Source of the DNA: Lamellibrachia satsuma
Lineage: Eukaryota > Annelida > Polychaeta > Sabellida > Siboglinidae
Reading direction: 5' to 3'
Assembly: GCA_033239005.1 (NCBI GenBank)
Contig: BSQZ01000002.1
Location: 4,308,501 to 4,372,500 of the forward strand
Length of the DNA stretch: 64,000 nt
The notes below the pieces were generated by a model. It ran no database searches, was not told where the DNA came from, and saw nothing but the letters and a program-made list of their open reading frames with translations. A program made the translations under genes and the position numbers. Below are positions 10,532-28,469 of this stretch, piece by piece. Every line of letters begins with the position of its first letter. Position 1 is the first letter of the stretch.

Positions 10532-12508
10532 CTAAATGCCAGTGAATCTCAGTTCTCGTTCCATCTGGCATATGACACACATAGTGCACATCTGCGTGCA
10601 GAACCAGTCGTTGCACACACTACCCTGAAATACGAGTAAATCTGTATTAAAATAACATAGTAAAAACCGCGTGTACGTGTTCTAATGCATACAGTGTTCA
10701 ACAATTTACATAGACCCTTACGGCATCAAATCTACTTACTTTGGGCTGTGATTTATTGGTTTGATAATTATTAATTATTAACAGAAACTGTCCGAGTTAG
10801 GGATTTTCATATTTTTCATTCGGGGATGAGGTGCCTCTGGCTACACATGTCCGCAGGTATCGAATACAGTTTCCGATGACCAGTGAGACTGACCTGAATG
10901 CCATGAGTGACCCTCAGCTTCGTCCTCAGAGCGGCCAGCGCTACGTGTGCTGCACAGCAACTCTCACCCATGCGTGACGAGACGCTGCACATGAGACTGT
11001 TCAGGCAGAAATAGCCTTGAATACCTGAAACGAAGACATACACTCATTGGCGATCTAGTTATCAATGCCGGGTTAAAGGTAAAGGTACGTCCACGTATAT
11101 AGCGCGGCGTTCTGTCCGTGGGACTGTTCAAAGCGAAGCACATCACCCCCTGTTAGACCTGTTCATTCCAACGTCATATCGACTTCTCCGGGAAGCATTC
11201 AGCCACGCTGCAATTACTGCGCGAAGACTATTCGTTCACATATCCACCTCTGTATGTAACCAGGTACTCGTTTACACAGTTGAGAGAAATGAGGCAACGT
11301 GGGTTGAACAGAATTGCCAAAACGTAGAAACGGCAGCAAAAAGATTCGAACCCGGGTTCTCTCGATTGAGAGTCAAACTGATGCGCCATCGCACCACAGG
11401 GCTACCCGAGTAGCGCACCACAGGGTTACCCGAGTAACGCACCACAAGGTTACCCGAGTAGCGCACCACAAGGTTACCCGAGTAGCGCACCAAAAGGTTA
11501 CCCGAGTAACGCACCACAGGGTTACCCGAGTAACGCACCATAAGGTTACCCGAGTAACGCACCACAGGGCCACCCCGAGTAGTGTACCACAGGGTTACCC
11601 GAGTAGCGCACCACAGGCTTACCCGAGTAACGCACCACAGGGTTACCCGAGTAGCGCACCGCAAGGTTACCCGAGTAGCGCACCACATGGTTACCCGAGC
11701 AACGCACCAAAGGGTTACCCGAATAGTGCACCACAGGGTTACCCCAGTAGCGTACCATAGGGTTATCCGAGTAGCGCACCACATGATTACCCGAGTAACG
11801 CACCACACGGTTACCCGAATAGCGCACCACAGGGTTACCCGAGTAACGTTGTATTCCTGCGGCCTGTCTATAGTTCAAGATTCGCTGTGTCGTTAGAATG
11901 AATTTATCTGACAATTAGCCGTCCATGTAATGTTTTTTGGCGATGATAAGTCTTTCTTTTTCGCTCAAACTGGCAGTAACTCGGACTCACCAGATGAACT
12001 AAATAGTGGTCAAGATAGTGGTCAAGATAGTGGTAACGCAATTCTCGGTAAATTAGAGACGCTCTTCAATGCAGGAGAGTTGAGGCATGCATTTTCAAAT
12101 TATAAATCTTCCGATTTAAATACAAACAGTACTCTGGCGGACAGCATCCACGATTACACTTTATGCGAAAATCTTAACCAGGTAATTTCGTTTTATCCAC
12201 ACAGGGCAAAGACGAAAAAGTTGTATGCAATCAAGCAACGTTTTGCCAAAATAACCGTGTCAATAATACAATTGTTATTGACACGCGCGTGTTATTATTA
12301 TTATTACTACTATTACTATTAGTATTACTATTACTGTTATTATTACTATTACTGTTATTACTATAGTGTAGTGGAATTCGTACTCACAGACGCTCATGTC
12401 GGAGAAACAGCCGAGTACGCCCGTGTTCCACTCTCGCAGCTGTTGGGGGGCGACACCGCCAGGCAGCGGCTGTTGCGTGATGATGATAGAAGCGGGTTGG
12501 GCGGCCAT
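10532..12508 (-). CDS. PLAC8-domain (cornifelin-like) protein, gene 2
   Basis: Minus-strand exons 12508-12388 (121 nt), 11024-10894 (131 nt) and 10624-10532 (93 nt, TAG); 114 residues. Donors GTGAGT and GTCAGT; acceptors TTTCAG for both introns. Starts MAAQPASIIITQQPLPGG, then LREWNTGVLGCFSDMSVC, then GYFCLNSLMCSVSSRMGESC, ALRTKLRVTHGIQ, and ends CVICQMERELRFTGI. The same Cys-rich PLAC8 layout as its neighbours. In exon 2 the CIHC/CLHC motif of the paralogs is CLNS, so one cysteine of the core is replaced. Intron 1 (1.4 kb) holds SINE copy C and a 24-bp array. An acceptor CATCGCCAG lies 14 nt before the ATG. Function beyond PLAC8 family membership not inferred. Confidence 0.9.
11083..11395 (-). 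mobile_element. tRNA-derived SINE, copy C, in intron 1 of PLAC8 gene 2
   Basis: Same blocks as copy B, from GTATATAGCGCGGCGTTC to CGAACCCGGGTTCTC and the head segment ATGCGCCATCGCACCACA. The head runs straight into the 24-bp minisatellite. Confidence 0.72.
11386..11848. repeat. 24-bp minisatellite seeded by a SINE head
   Basis: About 19 copies of a 24-bp unit, GGTTACCCGAGTAGC plus GCACCACA with variants. The first unit is continuous with the tRNA-like head of SINE copy C (GCGCCATCGCACCACAGG). As 24 is a multiple of three, several frames stay open on both strands; these are not genes. Confidence 0.92.
11930..12322 (+). other. 130-codon open frame antisense within PLAC8 gene 2 intron
   Basis: The frame has ordinary composition until it runs into the TTA microsatellite. 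It contains a short internal repeat (NSGQDSGQDSG) and a segment LNQVISFYPHR resembling the FPTHR-type motif of LINE endonucleases, but too weakly to name. Possibly a decayed LINE piece, possibly chance. Confidence 0.15.
12289..12366. repeat. (TTA/CTA)n microsatellite
   Basis: Degenerate trinucleotide tract just downstream (minus strand) of the exon 1 donor of PLAC8 gene 2. Confidence 0.9.
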
Positions 12509-12559
12509 TGTTCCGACGGACGCTGGCGATGTAAATGGGTTGTGTAAACATTAGGCGTG

Positions 12560-12850
12560 TAACAGTACCTCGAACTATCGATGCGTCGCAATAGTCGATG
12601 TGATGATACAATAATATCGATAGTACATTGAACTATCAATAGCTATCGCCGATAGTACACCGAACTATTGATAATATTGATATCTAGCAAAACAATTCAG
12701 CATGCCTACTAGTGCCACTGTAATAAAAACGTTTGTTTAACTACATTAGATACTTTGTTTTTAATCAAATGGGTTTGGGACTGTATTCCTGGCTAACCGT
12801 TGTCCGTGATACTATCGCAATACTATCGCGATGACTGGTCGTTTCCATGG
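12560..12850. repeat. ATCGATA-rich degenerate repeat
   Basis: Repeated ACTATCGATA/ACTATTGATA motifs and their complements lie just upstream of PLAC8 gene 2. The texture suggests a decayed nonautonomous DNA transposon. Similar in style to 4124-4195. Confidence 0.4.
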
Positions 12851-13110
12851 TTATGGCAGAAGCCGAACGATCGCAGATTTATGATAATCCGTGTTAGGCG
12901 GCATGCTAGGATGGTTGCGAACAAGCTACGATGGTTGCGAACAATTCAACACACGTTTTTCCTATAAGCGAGCCGTTTATCATGATGCGACCACTGGATG
13001 CCCTAATAACTAATTAATGTGTGGTTGAGATGTGGATTAAAATGTTCTTACGTCCAAAGTAACAAATCAGAGTATCAAAACTTGTATCGATCACAGCATA
13101 ACTACGTACT

Positions 13111-13215
13111 ACCAGTGGTGTGTCTAGGATCTCGCAGAGGCCAAAGGGGCAAACTTAGTCACCCATTAGTTTACTATGCTACCGTGTAGTGTCGCGCCAG
13201 GTTACATACATTATG
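13111..13215 (+). mobile_element. hAT-like transposon end, copy 2
   Basis: Begins CCAGTGGTGTGTCTAGGATC and is an inverted copy of the end at 4505-4648. Only one terminus is recognisable. Confidence 0.5.
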
Positions 13216-13299
13216 CTAAGGTTGTGCCACGGCCCAGTGTTACATAGAGGCGACGCTCGATCGGAATTTGAATGATATAGCTAATATAGGCTCATAAAA

Positions 13300-14010
<711 letters not shown>

Positions 14011-14529
14011 TGTAAGTGACTTCCTTCGTGACTCAGCAAATGAACAACCTGCGGAAATGCGTTAGGCTTGTGTGGAACTGCCTAGGACATTTCGTTTCTT
14101 TATTTTAATTTAATGGCGTTGCATTAATTTTGACTGTTTGACCAACCGCTGGAGTGAGTGCCGGAGGACATCGGCAAAAACATTTGCTACGAAGCTCGAT
14201 TTGCATCCCACTCACGGCACTAATTGAACGTCACGCCTAATTACTATTGATCCTAGTTCTATAAATTATTCAAAGTGTCAAGTCGTTTATGTAAATCACA
14301 ATGCTAAGTCACACAGATGAGTCACTCGAAAACAGAAAATTTTTATTTGTATATTACGCATTATATTAAAAACTGTATATAACCTTCCAACGCAAATTGT
14401 GTATCTAAATTTACTAAACTAATATGTCACACATGTAAACCTTTGTGCCAATTTCGTCGAATATGTTAAATTCCTTCATCCGATTCCAAGGAAATAGTGT
14501 CGATAATACCGTGGTGTGGTTGTAATTCA

Positions 14530-14990
14530 GGTCCGTCCTCCGGGTTTTGAAAAGGTGGGTTCGGGCGTACACAATCAGCCCGGTATTGTTTCTGAAAAAC
14601 GTTACAGTTAAAAAAAAATTCAAAAAGTGGGCTTGTTCGAACTCCCCGGACCCCCTACTCCCCCCGAAGACGGGCATGTAATTGTTATGGTAAGTATTCC
14701 ATCATAGCATCACATCCAGAAATATATTTTCACGGACCAACAACCTCATGGAAAATACACAGTCATTTTAATAATTATCTAACTGCTTCTCAGTGTGACG
14801 TGCCTGAGCCGTCATTGGGAAATAAACCTACAATACAAGAAGAAATGTACCCCGTCTCAGGGCCGATCTCGGGGTGTCGAAAAGAGGATTCGGGATTTCT
14901 GAAAATGTTTACAGTTAAACAATATTATCTCAAAAAGGGGGCAGGGGGTTCGTTCGAACACCCCGAAACCCCGCTAACGTATACAGTAGA
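14530..14990. repeat. Dispersed repeat, two inverted copies
   Basis: Minus-orientation copy at 14530-14680 and plus-orientation copy at about 14850-14990. The shared core is an ACAGTTAAA block followed by CAAAAAG..GGG and a G/C-rich TTCGAACxCCCC segment. A third copy lies at 54840-54970 (reverse). Type unknown; plausibly a nonautonomous element. Confidence 0.5.
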
Positions 14991-14999
14991 CCAGTACCA

Positions 15000-16118
15000 A
15001 CTTACCTTCAGTTACTCAGATTCAGACCCAGGATGGTTGACGACACGAGGAGTCACGACAACGACTAAATACCAAGTGACACGATATGTTATGTTTCAGT
15101 TAGTTACACATATTTTATTAACCGGTTTCAGCGAGCATTTTCGTCGTCATGACAGCAATCGGGTCACAGCAACACTGGTCGTCCAGGTAGTTGTTACAAA
15201 CACTGTCCCCTGTCCATTATCATGCACAGTGACGTGTAGATCATTTGTGGATGCTACAATGTGACAGTGGCATATCTATTGGCCTGATGTAAGCAGGTAC
15301 GTTGATGTATTGATTATGCGAACACTGGTGCATGCACAAAAACATGTAAAAAGGAAATCCCCTTTGAACATAGATTCTCTGTACTAATGATTGTGATACT
15401 TGCGATGATGTGGAAAACGAGTAGTGTGTAGGTATTTTTGCAAATATGTGCGAACGAAAATGGTGAACAAAAATACAATCCATAAGATAGATAAGATAAT
15501 GTTAAAATAGATGAGAGGATGACACAACTGCCAATGCTGTTCAAAATTGCCACAAAAGAGAGCGTTGAAAATAAAAGATATTAACATTTAAACTGTGTAC
15601 GGTTACGTCGGGAACCACCCCGAAATAGAAAACACTGTATAGGGGGTAATAGAAATGTTGTCATTCCTGAATCTGAACTAATTATTAGCAGACCAGATTT
15701 AAAAGCCTAATACTGGTGGGGATGTGGCACGAACGTGGGAACTATTATGTATAATTTTGAAGCTGGACTCGTATCTGCACAAACACATAGGTGTGTTGCG
15801 GACAGACATACAGGGTGCAGGATTGGGTGCAATCAGATCAAAGAATACACTAGAAAGCTAAATATGTGGCGGAATATACGGCACAGTGGTCAAAGGTAAT
15901 GAAGGGCTGATTGCAGCTGTATGGTGTTTTCTCACTACTTCAGCCGCAGAATACAGTCCAAGACAGAGACGGATAGGTTAATATAATTTAGTATCGTTGA
16001 TGGACGGATGTTCCATTCTGGTATAGCGTTCTTACAAAGAGTGTCTGCCTACAGCTTTACTAGATTATATGTGTTTGTATTCGTATGATGTCTTGTTCTC
16101 GTGTCTGCATTTGTTAAC
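15000..16118. other. No gene seen
   Basis: Spacer with frames up to 80 codons lacking domains. The 154-codon frame beginning at 14800 includes the dispersed repeat and is not convincing. Confidence 0.4.
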
Positions 16119-16228
16119 ATGTCTCGTCTTGTCTTGTCTTGTCTTGTCTTGTCTTGTCTTGTCTTGTCTTGTCTTGTCTTGTCTGGTCTGGTCTGGTCTG
16201 GTCTGGTCTGGTCTGGTCTTGTCTTATG
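16119..16228. repeat. Pentanucleotide (GTCTT)n/(GTCTG)n tail of a LINE
   Basis: Pure 5-bp repeats, first GTCTT then GTCTG, directly against the 3' end of the minus-strand LINE fragment at 16229-16620. Confidence 0.93.
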
Positions 16229-16620
16229 TTGGATACTGGCCAACACTGCTAAAGAACCAAACGGTCAGGGTTGTATGCGCATGGAGTGATTGCTGCTTAG
16301 TCGTGTTTGCATGGAACGGTGTGTGTTGGAGCCTGCTTACGTTCTGTGATGCTTGTTATCGTGTCTGGTAGTGAGTTCCAATATTTTATTTCCCTGGGAA
16401 AGTAGAAGAATTATAACAATACTTGCTGGGGCGGATCATATTTAAGGCTTTGCAATGGAGATGTCGCAATTAACGTTATGCGAACTGAAGAAGGTTTCCG
16501 ACTGACAAGGATAAATTACTGTTGATGGCTTTGTGGTATATGGTGAGACGTATGTTTGTTCTTCTGTCATTCAGTCTTTGGTGACGCCAAACGGGCACAT
16601 GGACCCGGTCTTTGAAGTGG
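16229..16620 (-). mobile_element. LINE 3' end, degenerate, family X copy 1
   Basis: Clearly homologous to 55440-55790: shared blocks GTAGTGAGTTCCAATATTTTAT, GGTTTCCGACTG and CAAGGATAAAT. That copy translates on the minus strand as a LINE C-terminal segment (NIFHKIINGYLSLP). This copy is more decayed and ends, like the other, in a pentamer tail. Confidence 0.68.
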
Positions 16621-16779
16621 TCATAGGTGATTTATATCAGCACGGTTTGGACATTTGTATATTTCATAATAACACACATCAATAAACCACTTCAGGAATG
16701 TCTAGCTCCGAAAACACATACACAAGTCCATTTCCCAAAACGTCTGGGTCCATGTATCAAGGCTAAATACTGTGGTTAA

Positions 16780-17060
16780 TGGATCCCTGGGTCCGGTTAC
16801 CACGGGAGTCCACGAGAGTCCACGGGAGTCCGGCCGTCAGGCGGGGAGTCTCGACTGCAGGGACGAACAGAGCCGCAGCGGTCGATGCTAAGCGACGTCG
16901 CAGACACGACCTCGCTCGGGCCGCGCAGACGACGCGCCTTTCGCGAGTGTGTCGCCGTTGCAGGCGTGGAGTGGTGCATCGGATCAGCATCGTCTCGCAC
17001 GAGCGGGCCTGTGCGCTATGGTAATTACAAAGCACTGAACGACCTCCAATGGATGTCAAG
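16780..17060. other. CpG-rich patch
   Basis: About 280 bp with many CpGs and GC-rich words, contrasting with AT-rich flanks. Frames are open on both strands (81 and 98 codons), as expected for GC-rich DNA, with no recognisable domain. It could be an unannotated promoter or first exon, possibly for minus-strand PLAC8 gene 2, or a transposon fragment. CpG count judged by eye. Confidence 0.35.
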
Positions 17061-17806
<746 letters not shown>

Positions 17807-17811
17807 AAAAG

Positions 17812-17814
<3 letters not shown>

Positions 17815-17867
<53 letters not shown>

Positions 17868-17930
17868 TACATATATACATATATACGTATATACATATAT
17901 ACGTATATATATATATATATATATATATAC
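17815..17930. repeat. (TA)n with CATATA/CGTATA variants
   Basis: TA tract with a small ACATATAT/ACGTATAT subrepeat. It abuts the GT tract on one side and the 24-bp array on the other. Confidence 0.97.
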
Positions 17931-19398
17931 TTGTATCAGTGACTGTAGGATCTCTTGTGTCAGTGACTGTAGGGTCCCTTGTGTCAGTCACTGTAGAATC
18001 CCTTGTGTCAGTGACTGTAGGGTCCCTTGTGTCAGTGATTGTAGGATCCCTTGTGTCAGTGATTGTAGGATCCCTTGTGTCAGTGACTGTAGGATCCCTT
18101 GTGTCAGTGATTGTAGGGTCCCTTGTGTCAGTGACTGTACGGTCCCTTGTGTCAGTGACTGTAAGATCCCTTGTGTCAGTGACTGTAGAATCCATTTTGT
18201 CAGTGACTGTAGGGTCCCTTGTGTCAGTGATTGTAGGATCCATTGTGTCAGTGACTATACGGTCCCTTGTGTCAGTGACTGTAAGATCCCTTGTGTCAGT
18301 GACTGTAGAATCCATTTTGTCAGTGACTGTAGGGTCCCTTGTGTCAGTGATTTTAGGATCCCTTGCGTCAGTGACTGTAGGATCCCTTGTGTCAGTGACT
18401 GTACGGTCCCTTGTGTCAGTGACTGTAAGATCCCTTGTGTCAGTGACTGTAGAATCCATTTTGTCAGTGACTGTAGTATCCCTTGTGTCAGTGACTGTAG
18501 GATCCCTTGTGTCAGTGACTGTAGGATCCCTTGTGTCAGTGACTGTACGATCCCTTGTGTCAGTGACTGTAAGATCCCTTGTGTCAGTGACTGTAGGATC
18601 CCTTGTGTCAGTGACTGTAGGATCCCTTGTGTCAGTGACTGTAGGATCCCTTGTGTCAGTGACTGTAGGATCCTTTGTGTCGGTGATTGTAGGTCCCTTG
18701 TGTCAGTGACTGTACGGTCCCTTGTGTCAGTGACTGTAGGATCCATTTTATCAGTGACTGTAGGATCCCTTGTGTCAGTGATTGTAGGATCCGTTGTGTC
18801 AGTGATTGTAGGGTCCCTTGTGTCAGTGACTGTACGGTCCCTTGTGTTAGTGACTGTAAGATCCCTTGCGTCAGTGACTGTAGAATCCATTTTGTCAGTG
18901 ACTGTAGGGTCCCTTGTGTCAGTGATTGTAGGATCCCTTGCGTCAGTGACTGTAGGATCCCTTGTGTCAGTGACTGTAGGATCCCTTGTGTCAGTGACTG
19001 TAGGATCCCTTGTGTCAGTGACTATACGGTCCCTTGTGTCAGTGACTGTAAGATCCCTTGTGTCAGTGACTGTAGAATCCATTTTGTCAGTGACTGTAGG
19101 GTCCCTTGTGTCAGTGATTGTAGGATCCCTTGCGTCAGTGACTGTAGGATCTCTTGTGTCAGTGACTGTACGATCCCTTGTGTCAGTGACTGTAAGATCC
19201 CTTGTGTCAGTGACTGTAGAATCCATTTTGTCAGTGACTGTAGGATCCCTTGTGTCAGTGACTGTAGGATCCCTTGTGTCAGTGATTGTAGGATCCCTTC
19301 TGTCAGTGACTGTAGGATCCCTTGCGTCAGTGACTGTAGGATCCCTTGTGTCAGTGACTGTAGGATCCCTTGTGTCAGTGACTGTAGGATTCATTGCG
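17930..19398. repeat. 24-bp minisatellite with higher-order units
   Basis: About 61 tandem copies of a 24-bp unit, GTCAGTGACTGTAGGATCC plus CTTGT. Variants (GTACGGTCC, GTAAGATCC, GTAGAATCCATTTTGTC, GATTGTAGG) recur in the same order, giving higher-order blocks of roughly five to eight monomers. The 24-bp period keeps long frames open on both strands (over 300 codons each); these repeat SVTVGSLV or TDTRDPTV and are not genes. Confidence 0.96.
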
Positions 19399-19399
19399 T

Positions 19400-21237
19400 A
19401 TGGAGATATTACGTAGTTGTTTTGGAAGCCATTTGGTTGGGAACATCTTGTATGTTGACTGTGTGGAGACAAAACGATAGGATTTCACAACTTTCTTTCT
19501 AGCAGGTTGATTTTCAGACGATTCAAAATACAAATCTACGAACAGCATTTAAAACAACATTGTCAACATTGTCGACGTTGTCGACAATAGAAAACAAACA
19601 GTGATCTAACCCCAGCGAATGTTTGGTATTTAGATTGTCATCGCGTAAGTTCACCGTCGTTTAGATCATTCGCGATAAACGAATCCCACGTCATAGCGAT
19701 ACTGTAGCACACTATCACTTGGACATGACTAATTGATAAAGCGTAGCATTAATACTAATGAAAAACCTTATTCAAAGCGCACACGCGGAGTAGACCGAGC
19801 TGTCAGTTTGAAGCTGGGACATTGATGTTGCCTGAACGTAGAAGTACAAGCTTTATTTGTCATTGTAAAACGTCGGGCTACATAATTAGGCATTTCGCAG
19901 TTAACTGTTTATATTGAACTAGACGAAATGGTTCAATGGCAATATACAATGTATGTAATAATATCGGACCATCGTATGTATACCCTATTGTGTCCGTTAT
20001 AATCACACATTACCGACGCCAGGTTACGACGCCAATAAAGGCAGTTTAGTATATTACTCTGAAAGCGGAGACAAGTCACGGACATTCTGTTTTAAATTTA
20101 AATATGGTTTGAACAACGGCTTACTGGGTTCCTTGTTTGAGAATTATAAAATATAAATGTCCGAACTGCCTCTGGATTAGTCAGCGTTGACTGTTGGTAA
20201 GAGGCAGTATATATGCTTGTTCACTCAAGCGATTTGTGGACGACATGGTGTCGAGCGATATCGCGCTGCAAGACTGGTTGGTCGCGATGTTGAAGCATTT
20301 GCCAATCAGCGACCGAAAGGTGCACTCTGCCTGACCTTTCATCAAAACTCACATCGGGTTGCGCGTGTCAAGATCCTGGTCGCAGTGTTGCTTGTCTAAA
20401 TGCACACACAATTTTGCTGCGCGTTATCGTGCGACAGCCCAACAACACGGGGAATCAATTGCGTGTTTAGACCACACTTAAAAGGAATTCCATTGGTTAA
20501 ATGTTGCGGGGTTGTGCTACGTATAATTAAAATGCTTAAATTTAATATGTTGGTGGAAAGCCTACGTAAATTATACAAATATTTAGCACTTACCAATTGT
20601 GATCCAACCTACGCTATGCAGTGACTCAACTTACTCCACACAGGCAAGAGTGAATTACGAATACAGCGTAATAAATCGAACTCCAATTTCTCTTTTGTGT
20701 TATGCCTCTGTTGTCACATTGTACAATTTCATTAACATAACTTTTCAATAACACCACGAACAAATGTGAAACGTTAAATAAGATTCGCTAATGGAAAGAC
20801 ATTAGCTACTAACAGCTCACTATCATAGTATCACAGATGTGTAACACAAATCTACGTGTAAAACGTTCTGTGTGCTGGTAAACGAATATGAAGTGATCCG
20901 AAAATAGATCAGCACATTACTCATTCGTTAGCATCGACCTATGCGTAGGATGGTGATATATTAATATGATAAAATCTATAGTATAGACATCATATTAAAA
21001 CGTGCAAATTGCATGAAAATTATGCATCAATCAGCCACAAAATATCGGAGGTAATAAAACAAATCATGTTTTTAACTTGTCATAATGACTAAAATGACTA
21101 ACTTTGTTAGAGCAATTTTCCCCTCATTTAAAGTAATTTCACTGCTGAACTAACAAAATACCATGAAGTATTACTTCGACGTATTGCTTATTGAAGTTAG
21201 TGTGGCTGAATGTTCTTCATATATAACAAAATTCCCT
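19400..21237. other. No gene seen; 3' flank of PLAC8 gene 3
   Basis: AT-rich spacer. A GC-richer stretch at 20210-20400 (GGTCGCGATGTTG, CGATTTGTGGACGAC) resembles the interior of the MITE at 27553-27852, but no ends were found. Confidence 0.4.
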
Positions 21238-21243
21238 TTTATT
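21238..21243 (-). terminator. Poly(A) signal of PLAC8 gene 3
   Basis: AATAAA on the minus strand (TTTATT on plus), about 185 nt past the stop codon. Confidence 0.45.
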
Positions 21244-21426
21244 TGATGCAAAAATATTACAATCTCAGCTTCTCTAAATCACATGTGGCACAGGTAAATC
21301 ACAGGTATGCTGAAACGTTGAAGTAAATAAAGTTCACAGTTCGGAGTTTTATGGCGAAATGAGGTAGATACGCCGAAATCGACGGCCCGCCTTGGCTAAG
21401 ACGTCGGCCGTCGACTTTATCGCCTC

Positions 21427-27420
<5,994 letters not shown>

Positions 27421-27445
27421 TGTTTCCCTTGAGGCTAATAACATA

Positions 27446-27525
27446 AACAGGTGTATTGTTTGTATTGTTTGTATTGTTTGTATTGTTTGTATTGTTTATA
27501 TTGTTTGTATTGTTTGTATTGTTAA
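27446..27525. repeat. 9-bp tandem repeat (TGTATTGTT)n
   Basis: About eight copies, in the presumed 5' UTR intron of PLAC8 gene 3 just upstream of its acceptor. Confidence 0.92.
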
Positions 27526-27552
27526 CATGAACCTATTCGGACAGTCAAAGTG

Positions 27553-27852
27553 AAGGCCGGTTTACACGAGCCATTAACTGCCCAATTGGTCGGCCGACAC
27601 GGTGTCGCAAGAGTTGGTCGTGTAAACAACCCCGCGAGATTAGCCGATTTGTGGCGACGATTGAGTCAGTGGAATTGGGGCTGGGTCCAGTTTGGCCGAC
27701 ATTCGGTGGCTATTTTGAGACAGTGGCAATCAGCCGCGACATACAGCTTGTGTACGTCGCTCGGCTAAACGCGAACATAATTTAGCTGTTCATTGTCATG
27801 CGATACGGTGTCGCCCACACAACTGCAAAAACCGCTCCTGTAAACCGGCCTT
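27553..27852. mobile_element. MITE-like element with terminal inverted repeats
   Basis: A 300-bp element bounded by AAGGCCGGTTTACACGAGC and, inverted at the right end, AAGGCCGGTTTACAGGAGC: 18 of 19 bases match. The interior is GC-richer than its flanks (TTGGTCGGCCGACACGGTG) and has no convincing frame. No unambiguous target-site duplication was seen, so the superfamily is left open. Confidence 0.7.
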
Positions 27853-28245
27853 ACGATACATTTACGTCCGATTCTCATTTGTGTTCTGATACGGAGCTAG
27901 TTGATGTTTTCACACAATTAAAATGTCCCATTTATTTTGTTCGATCTCGAAGTGCGTTTAAATTAAATATGGTTTATTTCATGTTTTAACCGTCATTGCT
28001 ATTGTATATTTATCGTTATTTAGGAATTGATTAAGACATTAATTTGAAAGATCAACAGATCAACGGATGAAAAACGTCATAATTCACCTTTAAAGGTCCT
28101 TCCTCACATTAGTTTTTTTAAAGTAGAAAAGCGGCTACTACAATGACATCATTCTATTCATACTTTCGTAAGTGTCTCCAGCTAATGGACACAATTAATT
28201 ATTTCGATGATTTTAACAAAATTACGCACTTTTCTATTAAATCGA

Positions 28246-28469
28246 ATGCATATATTAGTTAAGTTATTCGCTAATGCATATATTAGTTAAGTTATTCGCT
28301 AATGCATATATTAGTTAAGTTATTCGCTAATGCATATATTAGTTTAAGTTATTCGCTAATGCATATATTAGTTAAGTTATTCGCTAATGCATATATTAGT
28401 TAAGTTATTCGCTAATGCAAATATTAGTTAAGTTATTCGCTAATGCATATATTAGTTAAGTTATTCGCT
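28246..28469. repeat. 28-bp minisatellite
   Basis: Eight nearly identical copies of a 28-bp unit, GCATATATTAGTTAAGTTAT plus TCGCTAAT. Confidence 0.95.

Noticed and set aside
11272..11914. Overlapping frames of 122-178 codons on both strands
   Set aside because: Same cause: the 24-bp repeat seeded by the SINE head.
27421..27444. Upstream ATG at 27444 as the start of PLAC8 gene 3
   Set aside because: It lies on the intron side of the acceptor shared by all four paralogs, so it should be spliced out.
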